A stretch of DNA of 64,000 bases from NCBI RefSeq assembly GCF_012317045.1, contig NZ_CP051154.1:3844001-3908000 (forward strand), written 5' to 3'. Positions 1 through 7,450 of the stretch are shown here, piece after piece (position 1 is the first letter of the stretch; every line of letters starts with the position of its first letter). A program made the translations under genes and the position numbers. Below the pieces are notes generated by a model, which searched no databases, was not told the DNA's origin, and saw only the letters and a program-made list of their open reading frames with translations. The DNA comes from Leifsonia sp. PS1209. Its GTDB lineage: Bacteria; Actinomycetota; Actinomycetes; Actinomycetales; Microbacteriaceae.

Positions 1-40
1 CCGTCACCAGGACGCGACGTCCCTCCAGCTGATCGCCCAT
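1..40 (-). CDS. Short-chain dehydrogenase/reductase, N-terminus only (partial)
   Basis: The first 13 codons of a minus-strand gene that runs off the left edge. The peptide reads MGDQLEGRRVLVT, the usual opening of an SDR-family oxidoreductase (beta-1 strand leading into the glycine-rich NAD(P)-binding turn). A GGAGG ribosome-binding site sits about 9 bases upstream of the ATG at 40. It lies 52 bp downstream of the helicase-like gene on the same strand and may be co-transcribed with it. Substrate cannot be judged from so short a piece. Confidence 0.5.
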   Translation of the reverse strand, partial: MGDQLEGRRVLVT

Positions 41-92
41 GCTCTTGCTTCCTCCGACACGTTGACCCCGAGGTTGACCCCGGACGAGTCAA

Positions 93-2282
93 TCATCTCC
101 CGGCGCCGCTCCCCTCGGGCGTGGTGAGCACGACCAGCTGCTGCGTCGCGCGCGTCATCGCCACATAGTGGTCGACCGCCCCCTCGATCCCCGTCCCGAA
201 CGTCTCTGGATCGAGCAGCACGACGAGGTCGAACTCGAGGCCCTTCGACAGCTCGGGCGTCAGATACCGGATGCGCGGGGACGGCGCGAACAGGCCGGCG
301 CCGTCGCGGCCCGCCCCGATCACGCAGGCGATGCCCTCGCCCTCCTCGTGGTCGGCGAGCCACGCATCCAGGATCGGCTGCAGCTCTGTCGCCGGCGCGT
401 GGGTCACCGGCAGGCCGCTGCTCCGGATGGAGGTGGGCACGTTCGCGTCGGGCAGCACCGCCCGGATGACCGGCTCGGCCTCCGCCATGACCTCCTCCGG
501 GGTGCGGTAGTTGATGGTGAGCGAGGCCAGCTCGGCGTGCGGCAGGCCGATCCTGCCGAGGCGTTCCTGCCAGGTCTCCGTGAAGCCGTGCCTGGCCTGG
601 GCGCGGTCACCGACGATCGTGAAGCTGCGGGACGGGCAGCGGAGGAGCAGCATCCCCCATTCGGCGTCGGACAGCTCCTGCGCCTCGTCGACGATGATGT
701 GCGCGAATGGCCCGGCCAGCAGGTCGGGGTCGACGCTCGGCAGCGCCGCCTCGTCGATGAGACTGTTCTGCGCATCCGGTCTGCGCAGCATCGACATCAC
801 CAGCATCTCGGAGTCGTCTGCGGCGATCAGGTCGTCGATGACTTTCGCCATCTGCTCCCGCTCCGCCGCGAGGGTGGCGGCGCGGCGGCGGGCGCGCTTG
901 GACGCCTCCGGGTCGCCGATGCGCCGCCGGGCCGCATCCAGGTAGGGGAGGTCAGAGACGGTCCAGGCCCGCGCATTCCTCCGGTGCAGCAGCTCCGCCT
1001 GCTCCGGCCTCAGCCACGGCGCGCACACCCGCAGGTATGCGGGCACCGACCAGAGGTCGCCGACGACGCCGACCGGGTCGAGCACGGGCCACGCGCGCGC
1101 GAACGTGCGGGTCAGCTCCTCGTTCTGCAACAGCGCCCTGCGCACCTGATGCGGGGGAACCTCCTCGTCGTCGAACCCGTCGGTGAGGATGTCGAGCAGT
1201 GCCTCCCAGACCTGGTCGCGCGCCTCGTTGTGCGGCGTGCCGGGGTCGGGCGCGTCGAACGCCTCCGCCCACTCCGCGGGGCTCAGCCGGAGATCCATCC
1301 AGGGCGTCTCGACCGTCAGGGCTGTGGAGGGGGGAACCTCGTAATACCGGACGGCCGCCTCCACCGCATCCAGCAGCGCGCCGGACGACTTCAGCGCAGC
1401 CACCCGCCGGTCGGCCTCCTCCTGCGCGTCTGCGCCTTCGGCGACGAGGTCACGGAGGGTGCAGATCTGCACGCTCTCCTCGCCGAGACCGGGCAGCACG
1501 TCGTCGACGTACGCGAGATAGCCCTGGCTCGGCCCGACGAACAGCACGCCGTCGTCGCCGCGCGAGATGCGCGGGTCGGAGTAGAGCAGGTAGGCGGCAC
1601 GGTGCAGCGCGACGACGGTCTTGCCCGTTCCCGGCCCGCCGTCGACCACCAGCGGCCCCCGCGAGCCCGCCCGGATGATCGCATCCTGGTCGGACTGGAT
1701 GGTGCTCAGCACGTCGCGCATCCTGGGCGAGCGGCTGCTGCCGAGGCTGGCGATGAAGGCGGACTGGTCGTCGAGCGCCGCCGCGTCCTGCAGGCCGTCC
1801 TCGGTGAAGACCTCGTCCCAGTAGTCGCTGACCCTGCCGCGCGTCCACCGGTAGCGCCGACGGCTGACGAGCCCCTGGGGATGCGCGTGCGTCGCCGCGA
1901 AGAACGGCTCGGCCGCCGGCGCCCTCCAGTCGATGAGCAGCCGCTTGCCGTCGCGATCGGACAGGCTGAGGCGCCCGATGTAGACGGGTTCCGAGCCGTC
2001 GTCGGCCACGATCCTGCCGAGGCACAGGTCCAGGGTGAAGCGGCGCAGCGCACGCAGCCGGGCGGTCAGCCGGTGCACCTCGATATCGCGGTCGAGGGCG
2101 GCCTGCCCTTCGCCGACGGGCGCCAGCCGCTCCTCGGCGAGCCGCCGTTCCAGCTCGGCGATCTGCTCGTCGAGGCTCGTGGCGATGGCGGCGAACTGTT
2201 CCTCGTCGCGCGCGATCAGGTGGGCGTCCCGCTTGGCAGCGAGTCGCTCGGGCAGGGCGAAGGCAGAGGGGGAGAGAGTCAC
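93..2282 (-). CDS. helR: HelR/HelD-like RNA polymerase-interacting motor ATPase
   Basis: A UvrD/Rep-like superfamily 1 ATPase of 729 residues. HelR-type proteins bind RNA polymerase, displace rifamycin and recycle stalled enzyme. Visible: a charged N-terminal helical arm (residues ~5-75) as in HelD-family proteins, Walker A GGPGTGKT near residue 215, Walker B VDEAQE near 529, the VGDRAQ motif, and a C-terminal YVAMTRATQQ motif VI. I chose the GTG at 2282 because an upstream in-frame TTG at 2321 lies inside the palindromic regulatory element. There is no clear Shine-Dalgarno, and a CAGAAT box ends 8 bases before the GTG, suggesting a near-leaderless message. The rifamycin-associated palindrome just upstream supports HelR over a generic helicase. 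Confidence 0.85.
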   Translation of the reverse strand: MTLSPSAFALPERLAAKRDAHLIARDEEQFAAIATSLDEQIAELERRLAEERLAPVGEGQAALDRDIEVHRLTARLRALRRFTLDLCLGRIVADDGSEPVYIGRLSLSDRDGKRLLIDWRAPAAEPFFAATHAHPQGLVSRRRYRWTRGRVSDYWDEVFTEDGLQDAAALDDQSAFIASLGSSRSPRMRDVLSTIQSDQDAIIRAGSRGPLVVDGGPGTGKTVVALHRAAYLLYSDPRISRGDDGVLFVGPSQGYLAYVDDVLPGLGEESVQICTLRDLVAEGADAQEEADRRVAALKSSGALLDAVEAAVRYYEVPPSTALTVETPWMDLRLSPAEWAEAFDAPDPGTPHNEARDQVWEALLDILTDGFDDEEVPPHQVRRALLQNEELTRTFARAWPVLDPVGVVGDLWSVPAYLRVCAPWLRPEQAELLHRRNARAWTVSDLPYLDAARRRIGDPEASKRARRRAATLAAEREQMAKVIDDLIAADDSEMLVMSMLRRPDAQNSLIDEAALPSVDPDLLAGPFAHIIVDEAQELSDAEWGMLLLRCPSRSFTIVGDRAQARHGFTETWQERLGRIGLPHAELASLTINYRTPEEVMAEAEPVIRAVLPDANVPTSIRSSGLPVTHAPATELQPILDAWLADHEEGEGIACVIGAGRDGAGLFAPSPRIRYLTPELSKGLEFDLVVLLDPETFGTGIEGAVDHYVAMTRATQQLVVLTTPEGSGAGR

Positions 2283-2290
2283 GATGGACG

Positions 2291-2321
2291 ATTCTGCGCC
2301 CGACAGGGGGTCTTGCGGCAA
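2291..2321 (-). promoter_or_regulatory. Predicted promoter of the HelR gene
   Basis: On the minus strand TTGCCG (complement of 2316-2321) and CAGAAT (complement of 2291-2296) are 19 bp apart. The expected start point is at about 2284, two bases before the GTG start codon. The -35 box lies in the core of the rifamycin-associated palindrome. The long spacer suggests a weak or activated promoter. Prediction from sequence only. Confidence 0.4.
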
Positions 2322-2327
2322 GCCCCC
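2306..2327. promoter_or_regulatory. Rifamycin-associated element (RAE)
   Basis: A near-perfect palindrome: GGGGG, T, CTTGC, G, GCAAG, CCCCC. This matches the rifamycin-associated element, a roughly 19-bp G-run/CTTGC-GCAAG/C-run palindrome known upstream of rifamycin-inducible resistance genes in actinobacteria. It lies 24 bp upstream of the chosen HelR start. Its core (2313-2321) carries candidate -35 boxes in both directions. Confidence 0.8.
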
Positions 2328-2341
2328 TGGTGTGCTATATA
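2313..2341 (+). promoter_or_regulatory. Predicted opposing promoter inside the RAE
   Basis: TTGCGG (2313-2318), a 17-bp spacer and TATATA (2336-2341) make a better match to the housekeeping consensus than the HelR promoter on the other strand. No plus-strand gene follows: an intrinsic terminator starts about 4 bases after the predicted start point. The two opposed -35 boxes share the RAE core. Confidence 0.4.
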
Positions 2342-2351
2342 TTAGAAGTGG

Positions 2352-2383
2352 CGGAGGGAGTTTTCCCTCCGTTTTCGTTTGTT
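2352..2383 (+). terminator. Intrinsic terminator, plus orientation
   Basis: A perfect 8-bp stem (CGGAGGGA 2352-2359, TCCCTCCG 2364-2371) with a GTTT loop is followed by TTTTCGTTTGTT. Read on the minus strand there is no T-tract, so it should act only on plus-strand transcripts. No plus-strand gene lies upstream, so it would stop antisense transcription of the HelR gene or the short transcript predicted from the RAE. Confidence 0.7.
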
Positions 2384-2392
2384 AAGGGGCGG

Positions 2393-3016
2393 CTAGTCGG
2401 CCGGTCGCCACGGCTCGTCCGCGTGAGCGAGCCACACCTCCCGCGGGTGCAGCGACAGGATGAGCCGCTGCCCCTCGGTGCTGGGTTCGTCGAGCTCCCC
2501 GAACCACACGGCGGTGTCGCCGGCGATCACGATCGGCCTCTCGCCCGTCTCGATCACGACGATCTGGGATCCGCGGGTGTGGCCGGGAGCGGGCAGCAGC
2601 CGGACTCCCGCCACCAGCTCGTACTCGCCGTCCACGGCCGTGTACTGCACGCCGGGGGCGTCCACCCAGTCCGGGATCGTGTAATCGTCCAGCGTGCGGG
2701 CATCCTCGAGCTCCTGCCGCTGCACGTAGATCGGCCGACCGGCGAACAGGTGGTTGCCTCCGCAGTGGTCGAAATGCAGGTGGGTGTTGACCACCGCGGT
2801 GATGCTCTCGAGGTCCAGCTCGTCGTGCCGGTCGAGAGCATCGAGGCGCGGGTCCATGTCGGCCACCGCGGGGTGCAGCTGCGTCAGCCCGGTGTCGACC
2901 AGGATCCGCCCATCCGGATGGTCGATGAGATGCACGTAGACCGGCAGCCGCTCGTCCTCCCCGACGAGGAGACCAGCGACGCGGATGGGCGTGACGGCGA
3001 CCGGATCAAGAGACAT
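2393..3016 (-). CDS. Metallo-beta-lactamase-fold hydrolase, AHL-lactonase-like
   Basis: A 207-residue MBL-fold enzyme. The zinc motif HTHLHFDHCGGN lies near residues 77-88, then APGHTRGSQ and IAGDTAVW supply later metal ligands. Overall it resembles the N-acyl homoserine lactone lactonase (AttM/AiiA) branch, so quorum-signal lactone hydrolysis is plausible but other lactones are possible. No signal peptide: cytoplasmic. The ATG at 3016 starts the conserved region; the frame stays open upstream. A TACAGT box ends 6 bases before this ATG, which fits leaderless transcription better than a ribosome-binding site. It lies upstream of the HelR gene on the same strand, separated by the RAE region. 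Confidence 0.7.
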   Translation of the reverse strand: MSLDPVAVTPIRVAGLLVGEDERLPVYVHLIDHPDGRILVDTGLTQLHPAVADMDPRLDALDRHDELDLESITAVVNTHLHFDHCGGNHLFAGRPIYVQRQELEDARTLDDYTIPDWVDAPGVQYTAVDGEYELVAGVRLLPAPGHTRGSQIVVIETGERPIVIAGDTAVWFGELDEPSTEGQRLILSLHPREVWLAHADEPWRPAD

Positions 3017-3264
3017 GCGGACACTGTACACAGCGGGGCGGGCGGGCAGGGACGCGAGCGGCGCGTGCGAGGCATCGGCCTTTGCTCGCGCCGCGGTCGC
3101 CCGAAGCATCAGCGTGAGCCGCGGGGCGAAGTCCAGGGCCAGATGCCCCCGCTCTGGATGGCGCTCACGCGCAGCTGCACTGTGAGTGACGGTGGCGGCG
3201 GGAGCGAACAGTAGCTTCGCGCGGTCTCTCGTTCCACGGAAACCTGCCCACCATCGGAACCGCC

Positions 3265-3855
3265 CTAGGCGTAGGCAAGGTAGGCGCCGGACTGCCCGGG
3301 TAGCTGCACCCGGAACACGGGGCGGAGGCCGAGCAGCTCGAGCAGGGCGACCTGCTGGGGAACCTCCTCGTTCGTCATGGTGACCAGGTCGTGGAGACCC
3401 CAGTCGTCCGCGATCCAGCGGAGCACAGCGTCGAGCAGGCGCCGATCGAGCCCGTCGTCCAGCCGCGAGCTGCGCACCCAGAAGCTCACCGTGCCCCGGA
3501 CCCGGTCCCATTGGTTGCCGGCCAGAGGCGTGATCTCCGCAGTCGTGTACGAGCGCGCGTCACCAGGCATGAAATAGACACACCCGAGACACTCGGACTC
3601 GTCCGGCGTCAGCACCGTGTAGGTGAAACGCCGCCCGTCGCGGTGCCCGCGCTCCAGCCCTTCGACGTCGGCGAGGTCATCCTCGAGCGTGAAGTCGTCG
3701 GCCGGCCAGCCCGTCTGCTCCCACGGCCTCAACTGTTCCCGGCTCGCCATCACGGCGTCGTAGTCCAGCTCGACATCGGCGGCGACGAGCGGACGGAGCA
3801 CGAACTCCGGCGTCGTCAACCGCTCCGGCACGGAGACCAGATCGGCAAAGTCCAT
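3265..3855 (-). CDS. GNAT-family N-acetyltransferase
   Basis: A 196-residue GNAT-like protein. The N-terminal PEFVLRPLVAADVELDYDAV is the typical first strand and helix of RimJ/RimL-like acetyltransferases, and the central LGCVYFMPGDARSY region matches the strand leading to the acyl-CoA site. The canonical Q/RxxGxG/A loop is not obvious, so activity is uncertain. Stand-alone gene: 248 bp separates it from the MBL-fold gene downstream, a stretch in which I see no other gene. Confidence 0.6.
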   Translation of the reverse strand: MDFADLVSVPERLTTPEFVLRPLVAADVELDYDAVMASREQLRPWEQTGWPADDFTLEDDLADVEGLERGHRDGRRFTYTVLTPDESECLGCVYFMPGDARSYTTAEITPLAGNQWDRVRGTVSFWVRSSRLDDGLDRRLLDAVLRWIADDWGLHDLVTMTNEEVPQQVALLELLGLRPVFRVQLPGQSGAYLAYA

Positions 3856-3971
3856 GCGGTGATGCTAACCCGCCGCGGAACGGCTGAGTGCAAAGCTGAT
3901 AACTGCGTGCAGCGCGATGGTGCACTCATGGATCTCACCGACGATCAGCCCGGGCCGTCCCCGGACCGTCC

Positions 3972-4106
3972 GGAGGAACCTGGTTCAGCAGCTGGTCGTA
4001 CAACGGCGGCGGCGATTTCGCCAACGTGCTCCCGGGCTCCAACGTTGTGATGTCCAACGGCGCGGTCTGCCTGTCTGGCAGCCCTGGGGAGAACTTCCAC
4101 TCGTAG
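3972..4106 (+). pseudogene. Possible remnant of a secreted protein gene
   Basis: One frame reads like real protein without a start: GGTWFSSWSYNGGGDFANV continues to a stop at 4104-4106. It is rich in W, N, G and S like the C-terminus of a small secreted actinobacterial protein. Upstream of about 3972 the same frame becomes Arg/Ser-rich noise, and a nearby ATG at 3928 is in another frame, suggesting truncation or frameshift. I do not recognise the family. The rest of 3856-4114 shows nothing else. Confidence 0.3.
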
Positions 4107-4114
4107 GCAATTCG

Positions 4115-4145
4115 CGAAGGGCGAGGGTGCCTCCCTCGCCCTTCG
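4115..4145. terminator. Long perfect hairpin at a gene end
   Basis: A 13-bp perfect inverted repeat (4115-4127 and 4133-4145) with a 5-base loop. It follows the plus-strand remnant and directly abuts the stop codon of the minus-strand gene at 4146. There is no T-tract, as is common for actinobacterial terminator hairpins. Likely serves both directions. Confidence 0.55.
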
Positions 4146-4712
4146 TCATGCTCGCGCGAACCGCGTCAACGCCCGACCGTATGCGAAGGTATCTGATCGT
4201 GTCTGCGTCGAAACGAGCAGCGTCGACTCGCTGAGTCTCGCGGAGAACTCCCCCCGCACAGGAACATCGATGACGACACGCAGGCCCCTCTCCCACGCGG
4301 ATCGCAGATCCTCTGACGTGGCGAACTCTGCCGACGCATTGTTGTGGAGTCCTCGCTGCCAGCGCGCGAACTCCTCACCGGGTTCAACACCCAGCCGTGT
4401 CCACAATTCTGTAGCCTGCGGCGCCTTCCACAGGTCGGGTCGCTCGGAGACTCGTTCCGGATCCAGCTCGTGGACCATGCGAGTGTGCTCAAGCGCTCGG
4501 TCCCAGAACGCCTCCCACGCGATCACGGAAAACGGGTCCGTCGACTCAACGGGTGCCCACGGGAGATCCGCTGGAGGCAGATCAGCCGCAGCTTCACCTA
4601 CAGCCCGATGCCGCAGCCAAAGCAGTTCCACCAATGGTTCCGGATGCGCTGCGATCCTCACCTGCATCTCTGCAGGCCACCCCATCGACTCGTTATAACC
4701 CACGAACTGCAT
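4146..4712 (-). CDS. Hypothetical protein
   Basis: A 188-residue protein starting MQFVGYNESMGWPAEMQVR, tryptophan-rich in the middle (WEAFWDRAL, LWKAPQATELW) and with a basic C-terminus. No signal peptide or membrane segment. I do not recognise the family. I prefer the ATG at 4712, which has a GGGGGG run 5 bases upstream; an alternative ATG at 4739 would add nine residues. It faces the DUF1801 gene divergently across 190 bp. Confidence 0.55.
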   Translation of the reverse strand: MQFVGYNESMGWPAEMQVRIAAHPEPLVELLWLRHRAVGEAAADLPPADLPWAPVESTDPFSVIAWEAFWDRALEHTRMVHELDPERVSERPDLWKAPQATELWTRLGVEPGEEFARWQRGLHNNASAEFATSEDLRSAWERGLRVVIDVPVRGEFSARLSESTLLVSTQTRSDTFAYGRALTRFARA

Positions 4713-4889
4713 GTCGCCCCCCAAACCTTGAACACTCATCCGATCGTGCCTCACACTCACCGATCCCGTCGAGCATGATCGCCCCGGGCGCGCGGGCCCC
4801 GGCGCCACTTGATAGGGGATGAGCGCCGCACAGCCCAGGGCAATCCCGAGCAGCAACGTGGCGATCGACGCGCTGCTGCGTGGTGACTC

Positions 4890-4895
4890 TAGAAT
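4890..4895 (+). promoter_or_regulatory. -10 box for a leaderless transcript
   Basis: TAGAAT ends 7 bases before the ATG at 4903, placing the predicted start point on the A of the start codon. There is no Shine-Dalgarno, so a leaderless mRNA is likely. No convincing -35 is visible. Confidence 0.45.
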
Positions 4896-4902
4896 CGCGC
4901 TC

Positions 4903-5367
4903 ATGACAACCGGCGCGAGCGACGAACCCGGCGACCAGAGCGCGTGGACTCCGCCGGACGACATGACCACGGGCACGGCGAGCCCTGCGAAGGCGGCCGT
5001 TGGTGACCGGCCCGTCTTCGCGTACATCGCCAGCCTTCCGCAACCGCAACGCCGCATCGCCGAACGAGTGGATGAGCTGGCAGCCGAAACCCTTCCCGGG
5101 CTCCGCCGCTCAGTGAAGTGGGGCATGTCCTACTACGGAGTCGGGGACGGATGGTGCTTCAGCTGCGGAGCTTTCGCCGGCCACGTCAAACTCATGTTCA
5201 TCAACGGCGCGACGCTCGACCCGGTTCCGCCCGTCACACCACTCGGGATGGGCAAGGCAACTCGAGGCGTGGAGATCGAGTCCGTCGACGACATCGACGA
5301 AAATCAGCTTGCCGATTGGATGAAACAGGTCACCTCCCGGCCCGGACTGGGCGGCCCGAAGCGCTAG
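4903..5367 (+). CDS. DUF1801 (YdhG-like) protein
   Basis: A 154-residue protein. The conserved part begins near residue 40 (PVFAYIASLPQPQRRIAERV) and includes LRRSVKWGMSYYG, followed by aromatic and cysteine residues and HVKLMFINGA, typical of the DUF1801/YdhG family (small alpha/beta proteins with a frataxin-like fold; function poorly defined). I chose ATG 4903 because a -10 box lies 7 bases before it; the frame is open upstream to 4819 and an internal ATG at 4963 is also possible. The N-terminal ~35 residues are low-complexity and probably disordered. Confidence 0.7.
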   Translation: MTTGASDEPGDQSAWTPPDDMTTGTASPAKAAVGDRPVFAYIASLPQPQRRIAERVDELAAETLPGLRRSVKWGMSYYGVGDGWCFSCGAFAGHVKLMFINGATLDPVPPVTPLGMGKATRGVEIESVDDIDENQLADWMKQVTSRPGLGGPKR

Positions 5368-5431
5368 CAAGGCAACAGAACTCTCGCAACCAGCCTTCTG
5401 GACGCGGAATAGCGACGGCGGGCGTCGGACC

Positions 5432-5935
5432 TCAGTCGCTCTCGCCGAACTTCTCCGTCGCCTCGCGCCCGGCGGACGTCGCCCGCTGCAGGAACCCGGC
5501 GATGGTCTCCAGCTGCTCCGTGTCGTACCCGGCGCAGAGATCGTCCATCCGGGTGTTCATGTCGGCGTAGAGGCGGAACATGTCTCTACTGCGTTCGGGC
5601 AGTGCCCGGAGGAGGACCGAGCGACGGTCGGCGGGGTCGCGGTCGCGGGCGATCCAGCCGCCCTTCTCGAGCCGGTCCAGGATGCCCGTGAGCGTCGCCG
5701 GGTGGAGGCCGGTCAGCCGCGCGAGCGTGCTCGGGCTGATGGGGCCGTTGGCGGAGACGATGTCGAGGCAGTCGAGGTCGATGTCGCGGAGTTCGGCGGC
5801 CATCCCGACCTGGTGGTTGAGCACGGACAGCTGCACCCGGAGGTCGCGGAGGGACTGCTTGACGGACGCGGCGGCGCGGCGCTGCATCCGCTGGTTCGGG
5901 CGCTGTGCCGGGCGCTCAGATGATCCTGAAGTCAT
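5432..5935 (-). CDS. MarR-family transcriptional regulator
   Basis: A 167-residue winged-helix regulator. The recognition region PSTLARLTGLHPATLTGILDRLEKGGWIARDRDPADRRS (residues ~75-115) is a textbook MarR helix-turn-helix plus wing with the DxRS motif. The first ~20 residues are a charged tail. It is divergent from the NAD(P)-binding protein gene at 5990 across only 54 bp, so it probably represses both. A perfect TATAAT reads toward it (complement of 5952-5957), giving a leader of about 10 bases. Confidence 0.85.
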   Translation of the reverse strand: MTSGSSERPAQRPNQRMQRRAAASVKQSLRDLRVQLSVLNHQVGMAAELRDIDLDCLDIVSANGPISPSTLARLTGLHPATLTGILDRLEKGGWIARDRDPADRRSVLLRALPERSRDMFRLYADMNTRMDDLCAGYDTEQLETIAGFLQRATSAGREATEKFGESD

Positions 5936-5943
5936 ATGGTATC

Positions 5944-5965
5944 GTTTCCGTATTATATGGTTTCC
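5944..5965. promoter_or_regulatory. Candidate MarR operator, repeated half-sites
   Basis: On the minus strand GGAAAC occurs twice with a 16-bp period (complements of 5960-5965 and 5944-5949). ATATGGT also occurs twice on the plus strand, at 5934 and 5954. The repeats overlap the TATAAT box of the MarR gene and lie between the two divergent start codons, where an autoregulatory MarR site would be expected. Confidence 0.4.
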
Positions 5966-5989
5966 TAACCCAAGAGTAGCGGAGACAGC

Positions 5990-6685
5990 ATGGACATCGT
6001 CGTATTCGGGGCCAACGGCCCGACCGGCCGGCTCCTGGTCGGGCAGGCGCTGGCGGCGGGCCACGCCGTGACCGCCGTCACCCGCGATCCGGACGGCTTC
6101 CCCCTGAGTGACGCATCCCTCCGGGTGGTCGAAGCCGACGTGCACGACACGGCGGCGGTCGCCTCCGTGGTCCGCGGGGCGGACGCGGTGCTCTCCGCCC
6201 TCGGCGTTCCATACGGACGGCAGCCGATCACGGTCTACTCCGACGGCGCGACCAACATCCTGAACGGGATGCGCGCGGCCGGCGTGCGCCGCTTCGCCTG
6301 CGTGAGCTCCAGCGCCATCGACCCAGCAGCAGGACCGCACGGCGGCTTCTTCTTCGAGCGCGTCCTGCAACCCGTGATCGTCAACCTGTTCGGCAAGCAG
6401 CTCTACACCGACATGCGCCGGATGGAGGCGATCGTCACCGCGAGCGATCTCGACTGGACCATCGTGCGGCCATCCGGCCTGTTCGACGCATCCGGGGTGA
6501 GCGAATACGACTACGCGGAGCGGTACACCCCGGGCGCATTCACCTCCCGCGCCGACCTCGCCGATGCGCTCCTCCGCCAAGCGACGGAACCCGAATACGT
6601 GCGCACGATCGTCGCCGTGTCGACCTCGGCGGGCGCCCCCACCGTGCGCGAACTCATCGTGCGGGAGGCGCTGGGCAAGAAGTGA
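5990..6685 (+). CDS. NAD(P)-binding oxidoreductase, NmrA/atypical SDR family
   Basis: A 231-residue Rossmann protein. The N-terminus MDIVVFGANGPTGRLLV carries the GxxGxxG dinucleotide loop of atypical SDRs, followed by VEADVHDTAAV and VSSSAID strands. The classical YxxxK pair is absent, as usual for this group (flavin-reductase/BVR-B-like or NmrA-like). Substrate unknown. GGAG lies 6 bases upstream of the ATG. It is divergent from a MarR regulator, an arrangement typical of stress- or redox-responsive reductases. Confidence 0.75.
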   Translation: MDIVVFGANGPTGRLLVGQALAAGHAVTAVTRDPDGFPLSDASLRVVEADVHDTAAVASVVRGADAVLSALGVPYGRQPITVYSDGATNILNGMRAAGVRRFACVSSSAIDPAAGPHGGFFFERVLQPVIVNLFGKQLYTDMRRMEAIVTASDLDWTIVRPSGLFDASGVSEYDYAERYTPGAFTSRADLADALLRQATEPEYVRTIVAVSTSAGAPTVRELIVREALGKK

Positions 6686-6698
6686 CGCCGCCGCCCGG

Positions 6699-7313
6699 CT
6701 ACCTCACGGTGACGGAGTTGGCCTTGTCGTTCATCGAGCCGAGGTTCGTCGCGTTGGCGCTGTATCCGTACGAGGCGCCGGTGTAGTTCGTGCCCTGCCA
6801 CAGCTTCGTGGTGCAGTTCGAGAAGCTCTTGAACGAGCTGACCCTGCCGGACCAGCCGACGTTGCCGAGCGGCCCGAAGTACCAGACGGTGCTGCCGTTG
6901 CAGGCGCTCGAGTTGGTGATCTGGAAGAACGATCCGCCGTATCCCGCGTCGTCGAACAGCTGCGCTTGGACGAACGTGGCCTTCGCGCCGGCCAGGACTG
7001 CCGGGCCGGGCGCGCCGACCGGGGCGGCGAGCGCATCCACGGTGGCCCCACGCGCTCCGCTCGGGGCGACGACGAGGAGGTGCTGCTGCTCCAGGACCGC
7101 CTCGTTCAGGTCGTCTCCGTCGTCCACGCACACCACGGATCCGGTGCCGAGGTCGTATGAGCAGGACTGCGCCGGAGACGAGGGAGCCCCGGGCGCCTCC
7201 GCGGTGGCCCCGTTCGCCGCGCCGCCGACGGACAGGAACCCGGCCGACAGGGCGGCGACGCTCAGCGCCGAAGCGAGAAAACGGCGCGATCGAGCCGTGG
7301 TTGTGATTGCCAT
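6699..7313 (-). CDS. Secreted peptidase-inhibitor family I36 protein
   Basis: A 204-residue exported protein: an Arg-rich N-terminus, hydrophobic core ASALSVAALSAGFLSV and cleavage near residue 36. The C-terminal ~85 residues (YGGSFFQITN, WYFGPLGNVGW, SSFKSFSNCTTKLWQG, NDKANSVTV) match the beta/gamma-crystallin-like fold of family I36 inhibitors, known from Streptomyces metalloproteinase inhibitors. The region between signal peptide and inhibitor domain is an Ala-rich propeptide-like linker. GGGGGAG precedes the ATG at 7313. It faces the ECF sigma factor gene divergently, so the sigma factor may control it (inference). Confidence 0.7.
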   Translation of the reverse strand: MAITTTARSRRFLASALSVAALSAGFLSVGGAANGATAEAPGAPSSPAQSCSYDLGTGSVVCVDDGDDLNEAVLEQQHLLVVAPSGARGATVDALAAPVGAPGPAVLAGAKATFVQAQLFDDAGYGGSFFQITNSSACNGSTVWYFGPLGNVGWSGRVSSFKSFSNCTTKLWQGTNYTGASYGYSANATNLGSMNDKANSVTVR

Positions 7314-7450
7314 TGCGACTTCTCCCCCGAAGTGAAAACACGCCCGACCGATACCGGGCAGCCTCATTCTGTCTCTGGCTCGCCGGTGGCACAAGAAATC
7401 AGTTCCGAGTCCGGTTGAGAGGATTCGGCGTGGAGGCACATTTCTTAGGC

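Noticed and set aside
2319..2321. TTG as an upstream start for the HelR gene
   Set aside because: It lies inside the rifamycin-associated palindrome and upstream of the predicted transcription start. The GTG at 2282 fits the promoter and the family N-terminus better.
168..2345. A 725-codon open frame on the plus strand opposite the HelR gene
   Set aside because: It is Arg/Gly/Pro-rich with no recognisable domain and mirrors the codon structure of the real minus-strand ATPase gene. High GC leaves antisense frames open.
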